Assembly: GCF_000260415.1 (NCBI RefSeq) | Contig: NZ_BACP01000036.1 | Coordinates: 1 to 64,000 of the forward strand | DNA: 64,000 nt | Origin: Liquorilactobacillus mali KCTC 3596 = DSM 20444 | GTDB lineage: Bacteria > Bacillota > Bacilli > Lactobacillales > Lactobacillaceae | Reading direction: 5' to 3' | Part shown: positions 51,345 to 59,482 of the stretch, in pieces | Position numbering within the stretch: the first letter of the stretch is position 1 | Layout of the letters: each line of letters begins with the position of its first letter | Translations under genes and position numbers: made by a program | Notes under the pieces: generated by a model | What the model was told of the DNA's origin: nothing | The model's database searches: none | Seen by the model: the letters and a program-made list of their open reading frames with translations, nothing else

Positions 51345-52649
51345 TCAACTCCTTCTCAATAGAGATTTTAAATCTGCAAAAAAAGATGGATATGAAACTG
51401 CAATAGCTGCAGCATCATTAAGATACAACTCCTGGTCTGTTCGCAAAGCAGCAACTGCCAGCATCATACCAATACGGTGATCTCCATGACTATTCAGTTC
51501 ATTTGTATTTATTTTCCAGTTTTTTCTTCCATGAATTATCATTCCATCTGATAATTCAGTAATCAATACCCCCAATTTACCTAATTCTTGGGTGACCGTT
51601 GCAATACGATCCGTTTCTTTTACACGTAATTCAGCCGCTCCTCTTATTTCACTTACTCCCTCGGCACACGCTGCCAGTAAGGCCACAAGTGGTAACTCGT
51701 CAATCAATGCTGGAATATCGTTTTCTGTTATTCTAATTGAGGTTAGATTGCTTGTGCTAATCTCAATATCTCCGTAACACTCATCTGTGTTTTCTTTGTA
51801 AACAACCTTGAAATTTGCTTCCATTCGTTCTAAAACTTTTAAAATTCCAGTTCTAGTCGGATTCAAACTGACATTTTTCAAAAGTACCTTTGAATTTGGC
51901 ACAATTGCTGCGGCCACTAAAAAAAATGCAGCCGACGATATATCTCCTGGAACATTGACTACTTGTCCCCTTAAATTAGCGCTAGGTTTTATATTGATTG
52001 TTTTTTGATCACTTTCAGTTGTGAGATCTGCTCCAAATTTACGCAGCATGAGTTCAGTATGATTTCTCGTTGGCAACTTTTCAATTACTGTTGTTGGGTT
52101 ATCAGCTTGCAATGCAGCAAAAATAACAGCACTTTTAACTTGTGCACTGGCTACCTGTAACCGTATATCAATTCCGTGAATTTTACTCCCCTTAATGATC
52201 GCTGGGAGAGTTCCAAGTTTTGTTGTTTCAATTTCGGCACCCATTTTAGAAAGCGGAACAGCAACTCTGTTCATCGGCCTTTTTGATAGAGATCCGTCTC
52301 CCCTCAAATTGCTAGTAAAATTTGTCCCTACAAGTAATCCCATTAACAGTCTAGTTGTAGTTCCTGAATTTCCCATATCAAGTGGTTGTTCAGGAGCCTT
52401 GAAACCTCCAAATCCCACTCCATGTACAATTACCTGTGTTGCGCTTTCTTCAATTACCACTCCTAATTGTCGCAGTGCATTTAAGGTACTGCGACAATCC
52501 TGTGACCATAAAAAATGATTAATGACTGTCTGTCCTTCGCTTATTGCACCTATCATTAATGCTCTGTGTGAAATACTTTTATCTCCAGGAACATTAATCG
52601 TTCCGTGTAGTCCCCCCGTAGGAAAGGCATTTAACTTAATTTTTTCCAT
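51345..52649 (-). CDS. aroA: EPSP synthase
   Basis: 434 aa. 5-enolpyruvylshikimate-3-phosphate synthase. N-terminal VPGDKSISHRALMIGAI, MGNSGTTTRLLMGLL, LRGDGSLSKRPM, and C-terminal RVKETDRI and SHGDHRIGMMLAVAAL are all present. Member of the aromatic operon. Confidence 0.97.
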   Translation of the reverse strand: MEKIKLNAFPTGGLHGTINVPGDKSISHRALMIGAISEGQTVINHFLWSQDCRSTLNALRQLGVVIEESATQVIVHGVGFGGFKAPEQPLDMGNSGTTTRLLMGLLVGTNFTSNLRGDGSLSKRPMNRVAVPLSKMGAEIETTKLGTLPAIIKGSKIHGIDIRLQVASAQVKSAVIFAALQADNPTTVIEKLPTRNHTELMLRKFGADLTTESDQKTINIKPSANLRGQVVNVPGDISSAAFFLVAAAIVPNSKVLLKNVSLNPTRTGILKVLERMEANFKVVYKENTDECYGDIEISTSNLTSIRITENDIPALIDELPLVALLAACAEGVSEIRGAAELRVKETDRIATVTQELGKLGVLITELSDGMIIHGRKNWKINTNELNSHGDHRIGMMLAVAALRTDQELYLNDAAAIAVSYPSFFADLKSLLRRS

Positions 52650-52657
52650 TATTATGG

Positions 52658-53191
52658 CTACTCCTTAATAATCTGATATACTACCCAAACCATCTGTGGA
52701 CTGAATTTTTTTAAAATAATTTCATTTTCTCTTAAATGGATATTTTTAGTATTAGTAAGTACATATTGTCCATCTTCTAAATACTCTTGATAGGCAAGGT
52801 ACTTACTCTTTGCACATCTTATTTCAGCAGGTTCAACAACCTGTCTCAATAAATCGGCTAATGCAGCGTGAGTATAGGCTATCCCGCTATTGCATCTGCT
52901 ATTTTTCAGCAATACAAGTGGTGATATTTCAAATATGAAACTTGTAATTAATTTTAAGCGTTCAATATTGCGATAGTGGAAGTCTCCCCAGTCAACACCT
53001 AATTCTTTAGACTTAAAAGCCGCGGGAATCACAATATATTCGCCTTGATATTTTGACATTTGGGCTATTATTTTTTCAAAACTCGTATGCAGCTCAATTT
53101 CAACACTTTGATTCATTAGATGTTGATTAACATAATATTTTGTTGCCGCATAGCTATCAGTTTGTTTTGGGCCAAGCGTGTGTATTCGCAA
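52658..53191 (-). CDS. prephenate dehydratase-like / BacA-like protein
   Basis: 177 aa, much shorter than a PheA prephenate dehydratase (about 280 aa) and without an ACT domain. MRIHTLGPKQTDSYAATKY corresponds to the LGPxGTFSxxAA opening of dehydratases. The C-terminal TRF motif is missing: the segment reads VLTNTKNIHL and FSPQMVWVVYQI. Recalled alignment with the Bacillus prephenate decarboxylase BacA (LGPEGTSSEYAA, ALTNELA) is better than with PheA. It may be a minimal dehydratase, a decarboxylase or a binding protein. The start is TTG, 5 nt after AGGAGG. It lies between aroC and aroA. Confidence 0.65.
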   Translation of the reverse strand: MRIHTLGPKQTDSYAATKYYVNQHLMNQSVEIELHTSFEKIIAQMSKYQGEYIVIPAAFKSKELGVDWGDFHYRNIERLKLITSFIFEISPLVLLKNSRCNSGIAYTHAALADLLRQVVEPAEIRCAKSKYLAYQEYLEDGQYVLTNTKNIHLRENEIILKKFSPQMVWVVYQIIKE

Positions 53192-53213
53192 GTTAGCCTC
53201 CTCTTAAAAAATT

Positions 53214-54380
53214 TTAAAACTCTCGAACTTCTTTCCGATAATCAGCAATTTGCTTTTTTAAACGCTCAATATTGCTTCCCTCAAAAGTAGCTAGGATTTC
53301 CTTAGCCAATTCAATTGCAACCACACTCTCAATGACAATTGAAGCTGGTACGATTGCCGTTGTATCGGAGCGCTCAACGTTAGCCTTTTGTTGCAGATGT
53401 GTCTCGACATTAACGGTTTGTAGTGCCTTGTATAAGGTTGGTATTGGCTTCATTGCAGCAAAGACCACCACAGGCATTCCATTAGTCATTCCACCTTCAA
53501 ATCCTCCCAAGTTATCGCTTGTTCGTGTCCATCCTGTATCTTGGTCCCAATCAATCGGATCCATAACCTGACTCCCAAATTGACTGGCAACCTCAAATCC
53601 GTCTCCAATAGAAACACCCTTCATTGCATTTACTCCCATAACTGCTGCTGCTAATTTTGCATCCAACTTAGTGTTCCATCCTGTGTAACTTCCTAACCCC
53701 GCAGGTAAATTATTCACAACTACCCTAATAATTCCGCCAAGAGTATCGCCATTCTTTTTAGTCCTATCTATCAATTCATGAATTTCAGCTACTTTTTGAT
53801 TATCAATAATTCGTAAGTCGTTTTGTAAAATCTTCTCCATAATTTCTGCCGAGTCAGTTGGACGTCCTCCTAAAGCTTTAACTGATCCAATCTGCTCCAC
53901 GTACCCAACAATACCGATATCCAATTGATTCAAAAGCTGCTTACAAATTGCACCTATTGCTACACGCATTGCCGTCTCTCGTGCAGAAGATCGCTCTAAA
54001 ACATTACGTAAGTCACGGTGTCCATACTTCATCCCACCAATTAAATCTGCATGTCCTGGACGTGGTCTTGTAACTTTTCTTAGTGTATTTTGTTCTGTCT
54101 CAACACTAATTGGATCCATAATTTTAGACCAATGAGCATGGTCAATATTATTAATCATCAATGCAATTGGTGACCCTAGCGTTTTTTGATGGCGTACACC
54201 ACCTACAATTTGAATAGTATCATGCTCGATTTTTTGACGATTTCCTCTTCCGTAACCACCTTGTCTAGCCGATAATTGCTGATTAATCTGATCTATATCA
54301 AGTACCACTCCTGCTGGAAACCCTTCTAGTATCCCTGTTAATTGTGGGCCATGTGATTCACCAGCTGTTAGATAATTCAT
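53214..54380 (-). CDS. aroC: chorismate synthase
   Basis: 388 aa. Start GESHGPQLTGILEGFPAG, then RPGHADLIGGMKYGHRDLRNVLERSSARETA and GGFEGGMTNGMP, the three family signatures. FMN-dependent elimination from EPSP to chorismate. 16 nt after the transporter-mutase fusion. Confidence 0.97.
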   Translation of the reverse strand: MNYLTAGESHGPQLTGILEGFPAGVVLDIDQINQQLSARQGGYGRGNRQKIEHDTIQIVGGVRHQKTLGSPIALMINNIDHAHWSKIMDPISVETEQNTLRKVTRPRPGHADLIGGMKYGHRDLRNVLERSSARETAMRVAIGAICKQLLNQLDIGIVGYVEQIGSVKALGGRPTDSAEIMEKILQNDLRIIDNQKVAEIHELIDRTKKNGDTLGGIIRVVVNNLPAGLGSYTGWNTKLDAKLAAAVMGVNAMKGVSIGDGFEVASQFGSQVMDPIDWDQDTGWTRTSDNLGGFEGGMTNGMPVVVFAAMKPIPTLYKALQTVNVETHLQQKANVERSDTTAIVPASIVIESVVAIELAKEILATFEGSNIERLKKQIADYRKEVREF

Positions 54381-54396
54381 TATTAAAAAGCCTCCT

Positions 54397-55848
54397 TTAG
54401 TTTGTTAAATCATCTTTCTCGAAGTCCTCTGCCTCATATGTTCGTGAGTTCTTCATAATATGCCGATAGACATCTTGCAAGTATGGTGTCAAGTTCTCAT
54501 TTGAACTCTGTACTGAAATTCTATTAAGCACTGCTTCCTCACGTTTTTCATCTAAAAATGCTTGCTGATTGAAAAATTTTATTTTTCCAACTACTTTAAC
54601 TTCTTTAAAACGATATTCAAGTAACTTAATTACCAAATAATCAATTAACGTAATCTTTTTCCTAGCCTGTTCGAGATTAGTCTCAGATCCTAAAAACATA
54701 CGGGCACCCACAGAAAGCACGAGGCCCACCAATGCAATCAACAAATCAAATTCCAATACTGACCTAATACTGTTCTTTGAAAGCCATCCAGTAATTAACG
54801 GAATTGAAAAAGATGCTAGACTACCAAAGGTAAAGAAAACTCCGGTAATTAGGCCTTTATGCTTTGAGAATACTTTCAAGAATAGATTTAATCCTGTCTG
54901 CATAATGCCGCCTGCAGCACTCATTCCGAACACCAATGATGCAATACTAATCAGTAAACTATTATTGGTAAAATTAACTACCAACAGACTTATTAGGCTC
55001 AATGCATTCAATGAAATTAAAAGTATCGTTTCAGAAATATGCTTTCGCAACAGCAAGAAAACAATAACAACTCCTGTAATTGAACCTATACTGTATAAAG
55101 AAAGCAACAAGTGTGCCTGCAGATTACTAAAGTGCAGCTGTTTTTCAGCATATAAACTAATCCATTGTGTGTACAGAATCATCAGAGCCATTGAGCTATA
55201 CCCGTAAAGAGAAAGTACAACCGCTAAACCCTTTCTACGCCAAGCCGGGAGGTGAGCAAATAATTGCTGTTGAATTTCTTGATTAAGATTTTTTTCTGGA
55301 AATTTCACTGGAAATAAAATTATTGCATTCAAAACTAAAATAATAGCAGCAAGTATAAAAGACCAGCCAAACCACAACTTGTTGACCTCTAGAAAAGAGA
55401 CACCTAAAGGCAAGATAAATTCTCCTGCGGACATAAAAGCCTTAATCAAAATATTTGAAGCTCCATTATTGGTACCCATTTCAAGAAATACAGGATATGT
55501 TCCTGAATCAAGTGCTGAATTGGCAATCCCCGCCAGAATTGCCAACAGATATGCGGACATCACGTCTTTAACTAGCAACATCCCAATAAAGAAAATAAAG
55601 TAACTACCAATTCCGATATAGATAAAACTCTTTCTTCCATATCGATCAGCTAGACTACCAAGTAGCAGGTATGCCGCTAGACGCCCAATGCCAACGCCAG
55701 AAATAACATATGAAACAACTGCTAGGGGCTGGCCCCATAATTTACCAAGTTCCTGCATGTTTTGAGCTAAGATTATCAAACCTATTCCGTGAACAAAATA
55801 GTTAAGATATAACCCAATTGTTAGTCTCTTTCGTTTACTTGCCTCCAT
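54397..55848 (-). CDS. YdiN-like MFS transporter fused to AroQ chorismate mutase
   Basis: 483 aa. Residues 1-385 are a 12-helix MFS protein closely related to the two at 28108 and 30162 (LYLNYFVHGIGLIILAQNM, GILAGIANSALDSGTYP-like segment). Residues about 392-473 form an all-helical AroQ chorismate mutase domain in the cytoplasmic tail. Against E. coli mutase the catalytic residues align: Arg396 (R11), Arg413 (R28), Lys424 (K39), Asp433 (D48), Arg436 (R51), Glu437 (E52), Ser468 (S84); Gln88 is Glu472, as in the yeast enzyme. No separate mutase gene is seen in the operon, so this tail probably supplies chorismate-to-prephenate activity. ATG at 55848 has AGGAGG 9 nt upstream. First structural gene after the attenuator. 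Confidence 0.85.
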   Translation of the reverse strand: MEASKRKRLTIGLYLNYFVHGIGLIILAQNMQELGKLWGQPLAVVSYVISGVGIGRLAAYLLLGSLADRYGRKSFIYIGIGSYFIFFIGMLLVKDVMSAYLLAILAGIANSALDSGTYPVFLEMGTNNGASNILIKAFMSAGEFILPLGVSFLEVNKLWFGWSFILAAIILVLNAIILFPVKFPEKNLNQEIQQQLFAHLPAWRRKGLAVVLSLYGYSSMALMILYTQWISLYAEKQLHFSNLQAHLLLSLYSIGSITGVVIVFLLLRKHISETILLISLNALSLISLLVVNFTNNSLLISIASLVFGMSAAGGIMQTGLNLFLKVFSKHKGLITGVFFTFGSLASFSIPLITGWLSKNSIRSVLEFDLLIALVGLVLSVGARMFLGSETNLEQARKKITLIDYLVIKLLEYRFKEVKVVGKIKFFNQQAFLDEKREEAVLNRISVQSSNENLTPYLQDVYRHIMKNSRTYEAEDFEKDDLTN

Positions 55849-55857
55849 AATATTCAT

Positions 55858-56044
55858 CCTCCTTTGTGATAAAAAACTAAATAAAAAACCAGCTAGATTT
55901 TTTTATCTAGCTGGTTTGCTTTAACCGATTATTCAACAAAGAATTCAGTCATATCACCAGCTAGACTACTACACGTCTAGCTGGCAAAAAATGACCTTGC
56001 GCACCCAGACACGGACGTCCCGTCCGTGCCGCGAAACACGAACG
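55858..56044 (-). promoter_or_regulatory. attenuator with competing hairpins and terminator
   Basis: Leader RNA segments in order of transcription: A CGTTCGTG (56044-56037), B CACGGACG (56028-56021), C CGTCCGTG (56017-56010), 1 GCCAGCTAGAC (55985-55975), 2 GTCTAGCTGGT (55966-55956), 3 AACCAGCTAGAT (55916-55905), 4 ATCTAGCTGGTT (55898-55887), then TTTT. B can pair with A or C, and 2 can pair with 1 or 3. Pair 3:4 is a 12-bp intrinsic terminator; pair 2:3 (10 bp) would be the antiterminator. Segment A begins immediately after the leader-peptide stop. All pairings are read from the sequence; the switch is inferred. Confidence 0.8.
55880..55916 (-). terminator. regulated terminator of the aromatic operon leader
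   Basis: 12-bp perfect stem (55916-55905 with 55898-55887), six-A loop, followed by TTTTATTT on the minus strand. It lies 32 nt before the first structural gene, so readthrough is needed for expression. Confidence 0.88.
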
Positions 56045-56104
56045 TTACCTAAAGTAAGCAAAGCCATAATAATATGAACTTGAGAGTTTCGTATGAATAC
56101 ACAT
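56045..56104 (-). CDS. aromatic leader peptide
   Basis: A 19-codon frame reading MCIHTKLSSSYYYGFAYFR then TAA. Six of its last nine residues are Tyr or Phe (three Tyr in a row). AGGAAGG (56120-56114) lies 9 nt before the ATG, and the peptide starts about 28 nt after the predicted transcription start. It is placed directly before an attenuator and the chorismate/tyrosine operon. Slow translation at Tyr/Phe codons would report charged tRNA levels. The frame, ribosome site and codon content are seen; the regulatory role is inferred from classical trp/phe/his leaders. Confidence 0.85.
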   Translation of the reverse strand: MCIHTKLSSSYYYGFAYFR

Positions 56105-56138
56105 TTAATAGATCCTTCCTTTGTTTTATTTATTTTAC

Positions 56139-56167
56139 ATTAAAACACCTTAGAAATTAAAAGTCAA
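56139..56167 (-). promoter_or_regulatory. promoter of the aromatic operon
   Basis: TTGACT (-35, 56167-56162), 17-bp spacer and TTTAAT (-10, 56144-56139) on the minus strand; start expected near 56132. Confidence 0.65.
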
Positions 56168-56278
56168 TTGTTTATTTTTCTTTGAATTAAAAATTTCAGC
56201 TTAGCCGAGGCAGATTCCTCTGTGTTGATATTATAAACTCTTTACTAAATAAAACTATGTACCTAGATCACACTTTTT

Positions 56279-57477
56279 CTAATTTTGTAATAGCTTTTTT
56301 CGTAGTTTGCTGTCCACCGCATAGATGTATAGACCCTTTCTCGCACGAGTTAATAAAACATTTAAGGCATTCAGTATTAATCGCTCTTTAGCTGCTTCAA
56401 TATTTGTGCCCAGGTGTTTTATCCCATTAAAAGCGGCCTGATCTTCATAAAGTTCTGAGCGAACAACGATCTTGTCCAATTGTTCATCATAACCCAGACT
56501 TGGCCCAAGAATTATACCAGCATAATTCAAATCAAAACCTTGGATCGTATAAACTGATCCAACCTCATCAATAGTATCTGCTCTTTCGGCCCATGCCAAA
56601 GATTCTTGTGGTTTGCTTCTATCCCAACGCAGACTCAGATTTCCCGCCTTTACAAAATAATCATTTCCATCTAAACGATAGGGAAAGTCGTATGTCGCTA
56701 ACAATCTGCTAAGTCCCACAGTTTTCTCATGAGTTTTTATTAATTCGTACATTCTTTTTGCATCATTCATTATACGAAAATCAAATTTTTGTTTTGCTGG
56801 TAACTGATCGATTTTCTCGCTACAAAAATCACTGATCCAATTCTGCACATCGGTATTTGCTTCTATCCTAAACTGCTCCTGCAAATGTCTGATTTTGACA
56901 TTGTCTCCGCCTAAAATTGCAACTAATTTTTGTTTTGACCAATAGCTTTTGGCTTTCAATACTTGTTTATTGTCAAATATCAATATAACTATCCTTGCAT
57001 ACTTTAGAATTTCTTGCAGTTGATTTTCCTGATAAAAATGATTATATGCATCTTTTTTTGTCAACAATAGGTGTGCTTCATCAATAATTACGATATCAAC
57101 TTGTTCAACACTTTTATGAATTCTATTGATAAAAGACGTTGGTCTATCAAAGTTTTTTTTAATAACATCGGAGATTCCCCTGCTACTCTTTTATAGAACT
57201 TCAACATTTCAGGATGATTAACTAGTACATAATTATTAGTTCCGCTAAAAATTGAACTTTTATCCTTGCAAGCTGCTTGAATTTCATTAAACAAAGCTGT
57301 AACTAATACACTTTTACCAGTTCCAGCCTGTCCACCAATCACAAATATACCCTTCTGTCTTTCCTCAATCTTACTCTTCGCAAAATTCAATGCTTCATTT
57401 TTAATTTCTTCCTGCTCGCAACTTAATTCACGCACAGGCCAAGTAATACCTAATTTTCCCTCATTCTCTCTTACCAT
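56279..57477 (-). pseudogene. DUF2075 helicase-like protein, frameshifted
   Basis: Two frames together give one DUF2075 (Schlafen group 3-like P-loop ATPase) protein of about 400 aa. The 5' frame (57477-57088) carries Walker A IGGQAGTGKSVLVTAL. The 3' frame, read from about 57170, carries KKNFDRPTSFINRIHKSVEQVDIVIIDEAHLLLT (Walker B DEAH) and C-terminal helicase segments ending at 56279 (VGSVYTIQGFDLNYAGIILGPS, LNVLLTRARKGLYIY). The frame changes at a GGGG run (57177-57180): one more G would restore GGISDVIKKNF. Pseudogene, phase-variable run or sequencing error are all possible. Confidence 0.85.
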
Positions 57478-57566
57478 TTAATGCTCACTCCCGTTATAAT
57501 CAATATGAGTGCAAAGACTTTATTTCCGTCATAACTGTGCTCCTTTAAATCTTTTTAAAGCCTTTC

Positions 57567-57620
57567 TTCACATTTTCTTCACATTTCAAGCATAATATTG
57601 CACTTGTAACCTGATATAAA
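57567..57620 (+). promoter_or_regulatory. promoter and 11-bp repeat of sRNA candidate 3
   Basis: TTCACA at 57567 and 57578, 11 bp apart. An extended -10 (TG-A-TATAAA) has its hexamer at 57615, exactly 37 bp after the second repeat start, the same geometry as upstream of candidate 2. Confidence 0.55.
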
Positions 57621-57626
57621 AACAAC

Positions 57627-57716
57627 TTTTCATTTACTCCCCCTATATAAGTAAATGAAGTGATTTTTAATCACGTAACCTTTTCTCCGTATGTTTAGGC
57701 ATACGGAGTTTTTTGT
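57627..57716 (+). ncRNA. candidate small RNA 3 with C-rich apical loop
   Basis: Between the helicase and transpeptidase genes (57478-57853) no gene is present. The RNA would start with a 10-bp hairpin TTCATTTACT/AGTAAATGAA (57629-57659) whose loop is CCCCCTATATA. A small GTGATT/AATCAC hairpin follows, then a 9-bp terminator CTCCGTATG/CATACGGAG (57685-57708) with six T. The terminator opens CTCCGT like that of candidate 1. Confidence 0.62.
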
Positions 57717-57792
57717 TTTTTTGTATAAAAAGCAAGTGTTAGCAGTACTAAAACATAACCCTACAAAAAACTTATCTTTCTAACAACGGCCG

Positions 57793-57836
57793 AATAAAAA
57801 AAGAGTTATGCTCATCAAGTGACCTTGCACAACTCC
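57793..57836 (-). terminator. terminator of the L,D-transpeptidase gene
   Basis: GAGTTGTGC / GCATAACTC stem with one wobble, followed by TTTTTTT on the minus strand. Confidence 0.8.
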
Positions 57837-57853
57837 CATTTTACTATTATTTT

Positions 57854-59335
57854 CTAGTAACTACTAATCTGACTTTCGGTATTAACATTCACGATATATG
57901 CACCCTTGTTAAGTTTGGCAAGCATCGCGATTAAAACTGATCTTGGTACCGAAACACACCCCGCCGTCGAACCACCAGTTGAGACATGTACGAAAAATCC
58001 AGAACCAGCACCCTTTACAACGGGATTAGTATTATAATTAATGACTATTCCATACTCGTATTGCGTTGGATAACTCAGTAAATGTTCACTTGGAGCTTTA
58101 GCATAGCTTCTCTCTTGCCATGTATTATAAGCTGAATCGTTTACATCCTCAATCCAGTAAGAACGACTATCTGCTTGTCGATAGGATAGACCAGTACTTA
58201 CACTTGCATGGCTTCCAAATGCAGTACCAAGTGTGTACGCCCCTTGAGGAGTCTTCCCAGCCCCTTCATATGTCTTCCCTAGCCCGTTATATCCAACATG
58301 TCCAGCAGACGTAGCTATTACTTGAGACCATATTCCATTTGTATCTTTTTGATAAAGATATACATTTGCCGTCTTCTTATAGTTAGCAACAGTAACAATT
58401 GTTTGATTCGTTTTTTGTGCAAAATTCGCTTCAGCTAATTGCAAGGAAATATTCGAAATACTTAAAGCTCCACTTACGGTATTTAATGAATAAGTAATTC
58501 CATTGATTTTTTGACGGCCATACAACATTTGCCCTGCGGCATTATAATAAACAATTTTATTCTGATTTTTTATTAATTGAAAACCTGTCTTCATTGCCCC
58601 AGTTACCGAGTCAAAATAATACCACTTTCCGTTAATATGTTGCTGCCCATATTGTAACTGTCCATTTGTAGCATAGTAGACTGTCTTACGTTGGCTTTGA
58701 ATATATTTGAAACCCGTCGTAACTGCACCCGTGGTATCATTCAAATAGTACCACTTACCACCAATATGCTGTTGTCCATACAGCATTTTACCATCTGCAG
58801 CGTAATAGACCGTCTTTTTCTGAGCGGCTATATACTTCCACCCAGTTACAACACCACCCGTAATATCATCAAAATAATACCATGAACCATTGATATGCTG
58901 TTGTCCATATTGTAACTGTCCATTTGCTGCATAGTAAACTGTCTTACGTTGACTTTGAATATATTTGAAACCCGTCGTAACTGCACCCGTGGTATCATTC
59001 AAATAGTACCACTTACCACCAATATGCTGTTGTCCATACAGCATTTTACCATCTGCAGCATAATAGACCGTCTTTTTCTGAGCGGCTATATACTTCCACC
59101 CAGTTACGACATTGCCCGTACTATCATCAAAGTAATACCATGAACCATTGATATATTTTTGACCACGCAATGAATAATCTTTATTAAGTTGTTGTGTCAC
59201 GGCAACATTAACTGAAGAAGAACTACTTGCCTTTACAGTTGTTGTACAATTCAAGGCAAAAAATCCCAAAAGAAAAAAAGACATATAAATTAAACAGCTC
59301 AACGCCCTATTTTCACATTTCTCTTTGTTCTTCAA
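57854..59335 (-). CDS. L,D-transpeptidase with wall-binding repeats
   Basis: 493 aa secreted protein. A signal peptide (LIYMSFFLLGFFALNCTTTVKA) is followed by about ten cell-wall/glucan-binding (CW_binding_1-like) repeats (GxWYYFD...TGWKYI...KTVYYA), residues about 55-285. The C-terminal YkuD domain holds the active Cys in VSTGGSTAGCVSVPRSVL. The common Arg after GCV is Ser, as in the TAGCVSVP subgroup. It would cross-link peptidoglycan or attach proteins outside the cell. The start is TTG, 10 nt after GAGG. Long DNA tandem repeats encode the binding domain. Confidence 0.88.
   Translation of the reverse strand: MKNKEKCENRALSCLIYMSFFLLGFFALNCTTTVKASSSSSVNVAVTQQLNKDYSLRGQKYINGSWYYFDDSTGNVVTGWKYIAAQKKTVYYAADGKMLYGQQHIGGKWYYLNDTTGAVTTGFKYIQSQRKTVYYAANGQLQYGQQHINGSWYYFDDITGGVVTGWKYIAAQKKTVYYAADGKMLYGQQHIGGKWYYLNDTTGAVTTGFKYIQSQRKTVYYATNGQLQYGQQHINGKWYYFDSVTGAMKTGFQLIKNQNKIVYYNAAGQMLYGRQKINGITYSLNTVSGALSISNISLQLAEANFAQKTNQTIVTVANYKKTANVYLYQKDTNGIWSQVIATSAGHVGYNGLGKTYEGAGKTPQGAYTLGTAFGSHASVSTGLSYRQADSRSYWIEDVNDSAYNTWQERSYAKAPSEHLLSYPTQYEYGIVINYNTNPVVKGAGSGFFVHVSTGGSTAGCVSVPRSVLIAMLAKLNKGAYIVNVNTESQISSY
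58620..59150 (-). repeat. 258-bp tandem repeat in the wall-binding region
   Basis: Two nearly identical 258-bp units (86 codons) lie head to tail within the transpeptidase gene, differing at few positions. Such units can expand or contract by recombination, changing the number of wall-binding modules. Confidence 0.85.
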
Positions 59336-59482
59336 TTAAATTCATCCTCTTTTATTAAAATAATTAATAATTCTCGATAAAGTTACCATAAAAATAAAAA
59401 TTACAATTTCCCAATTCTGATTTTTTTAATCTCTTGACCTGACCTTAATCTCTATTCGAATTTCTATAACACCAACATTATA

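Noticed and set aside
55858-56167. T-box or TRAP-type leader before the aromatic operon
   Set aside because: No AGGGTGGNACCGCG motif and no series of GAG/UAG triplets were found; the peptide plus alternative hairpins explains the region better.
57145-57165. The A-run in the DUF2075 gene as the frameshift site
   Set aside because: Restoring the frame there leaves GESPML instead of the family-like GGISDVIKKNF; the G-run at 57177-57180 gives the better protein.
58691-59143. Two 64-codon plus-strand frames 258 bp apart
   Set aside because: They are shadows of the tandem repeat in the minus-strand transpeptidase gene.
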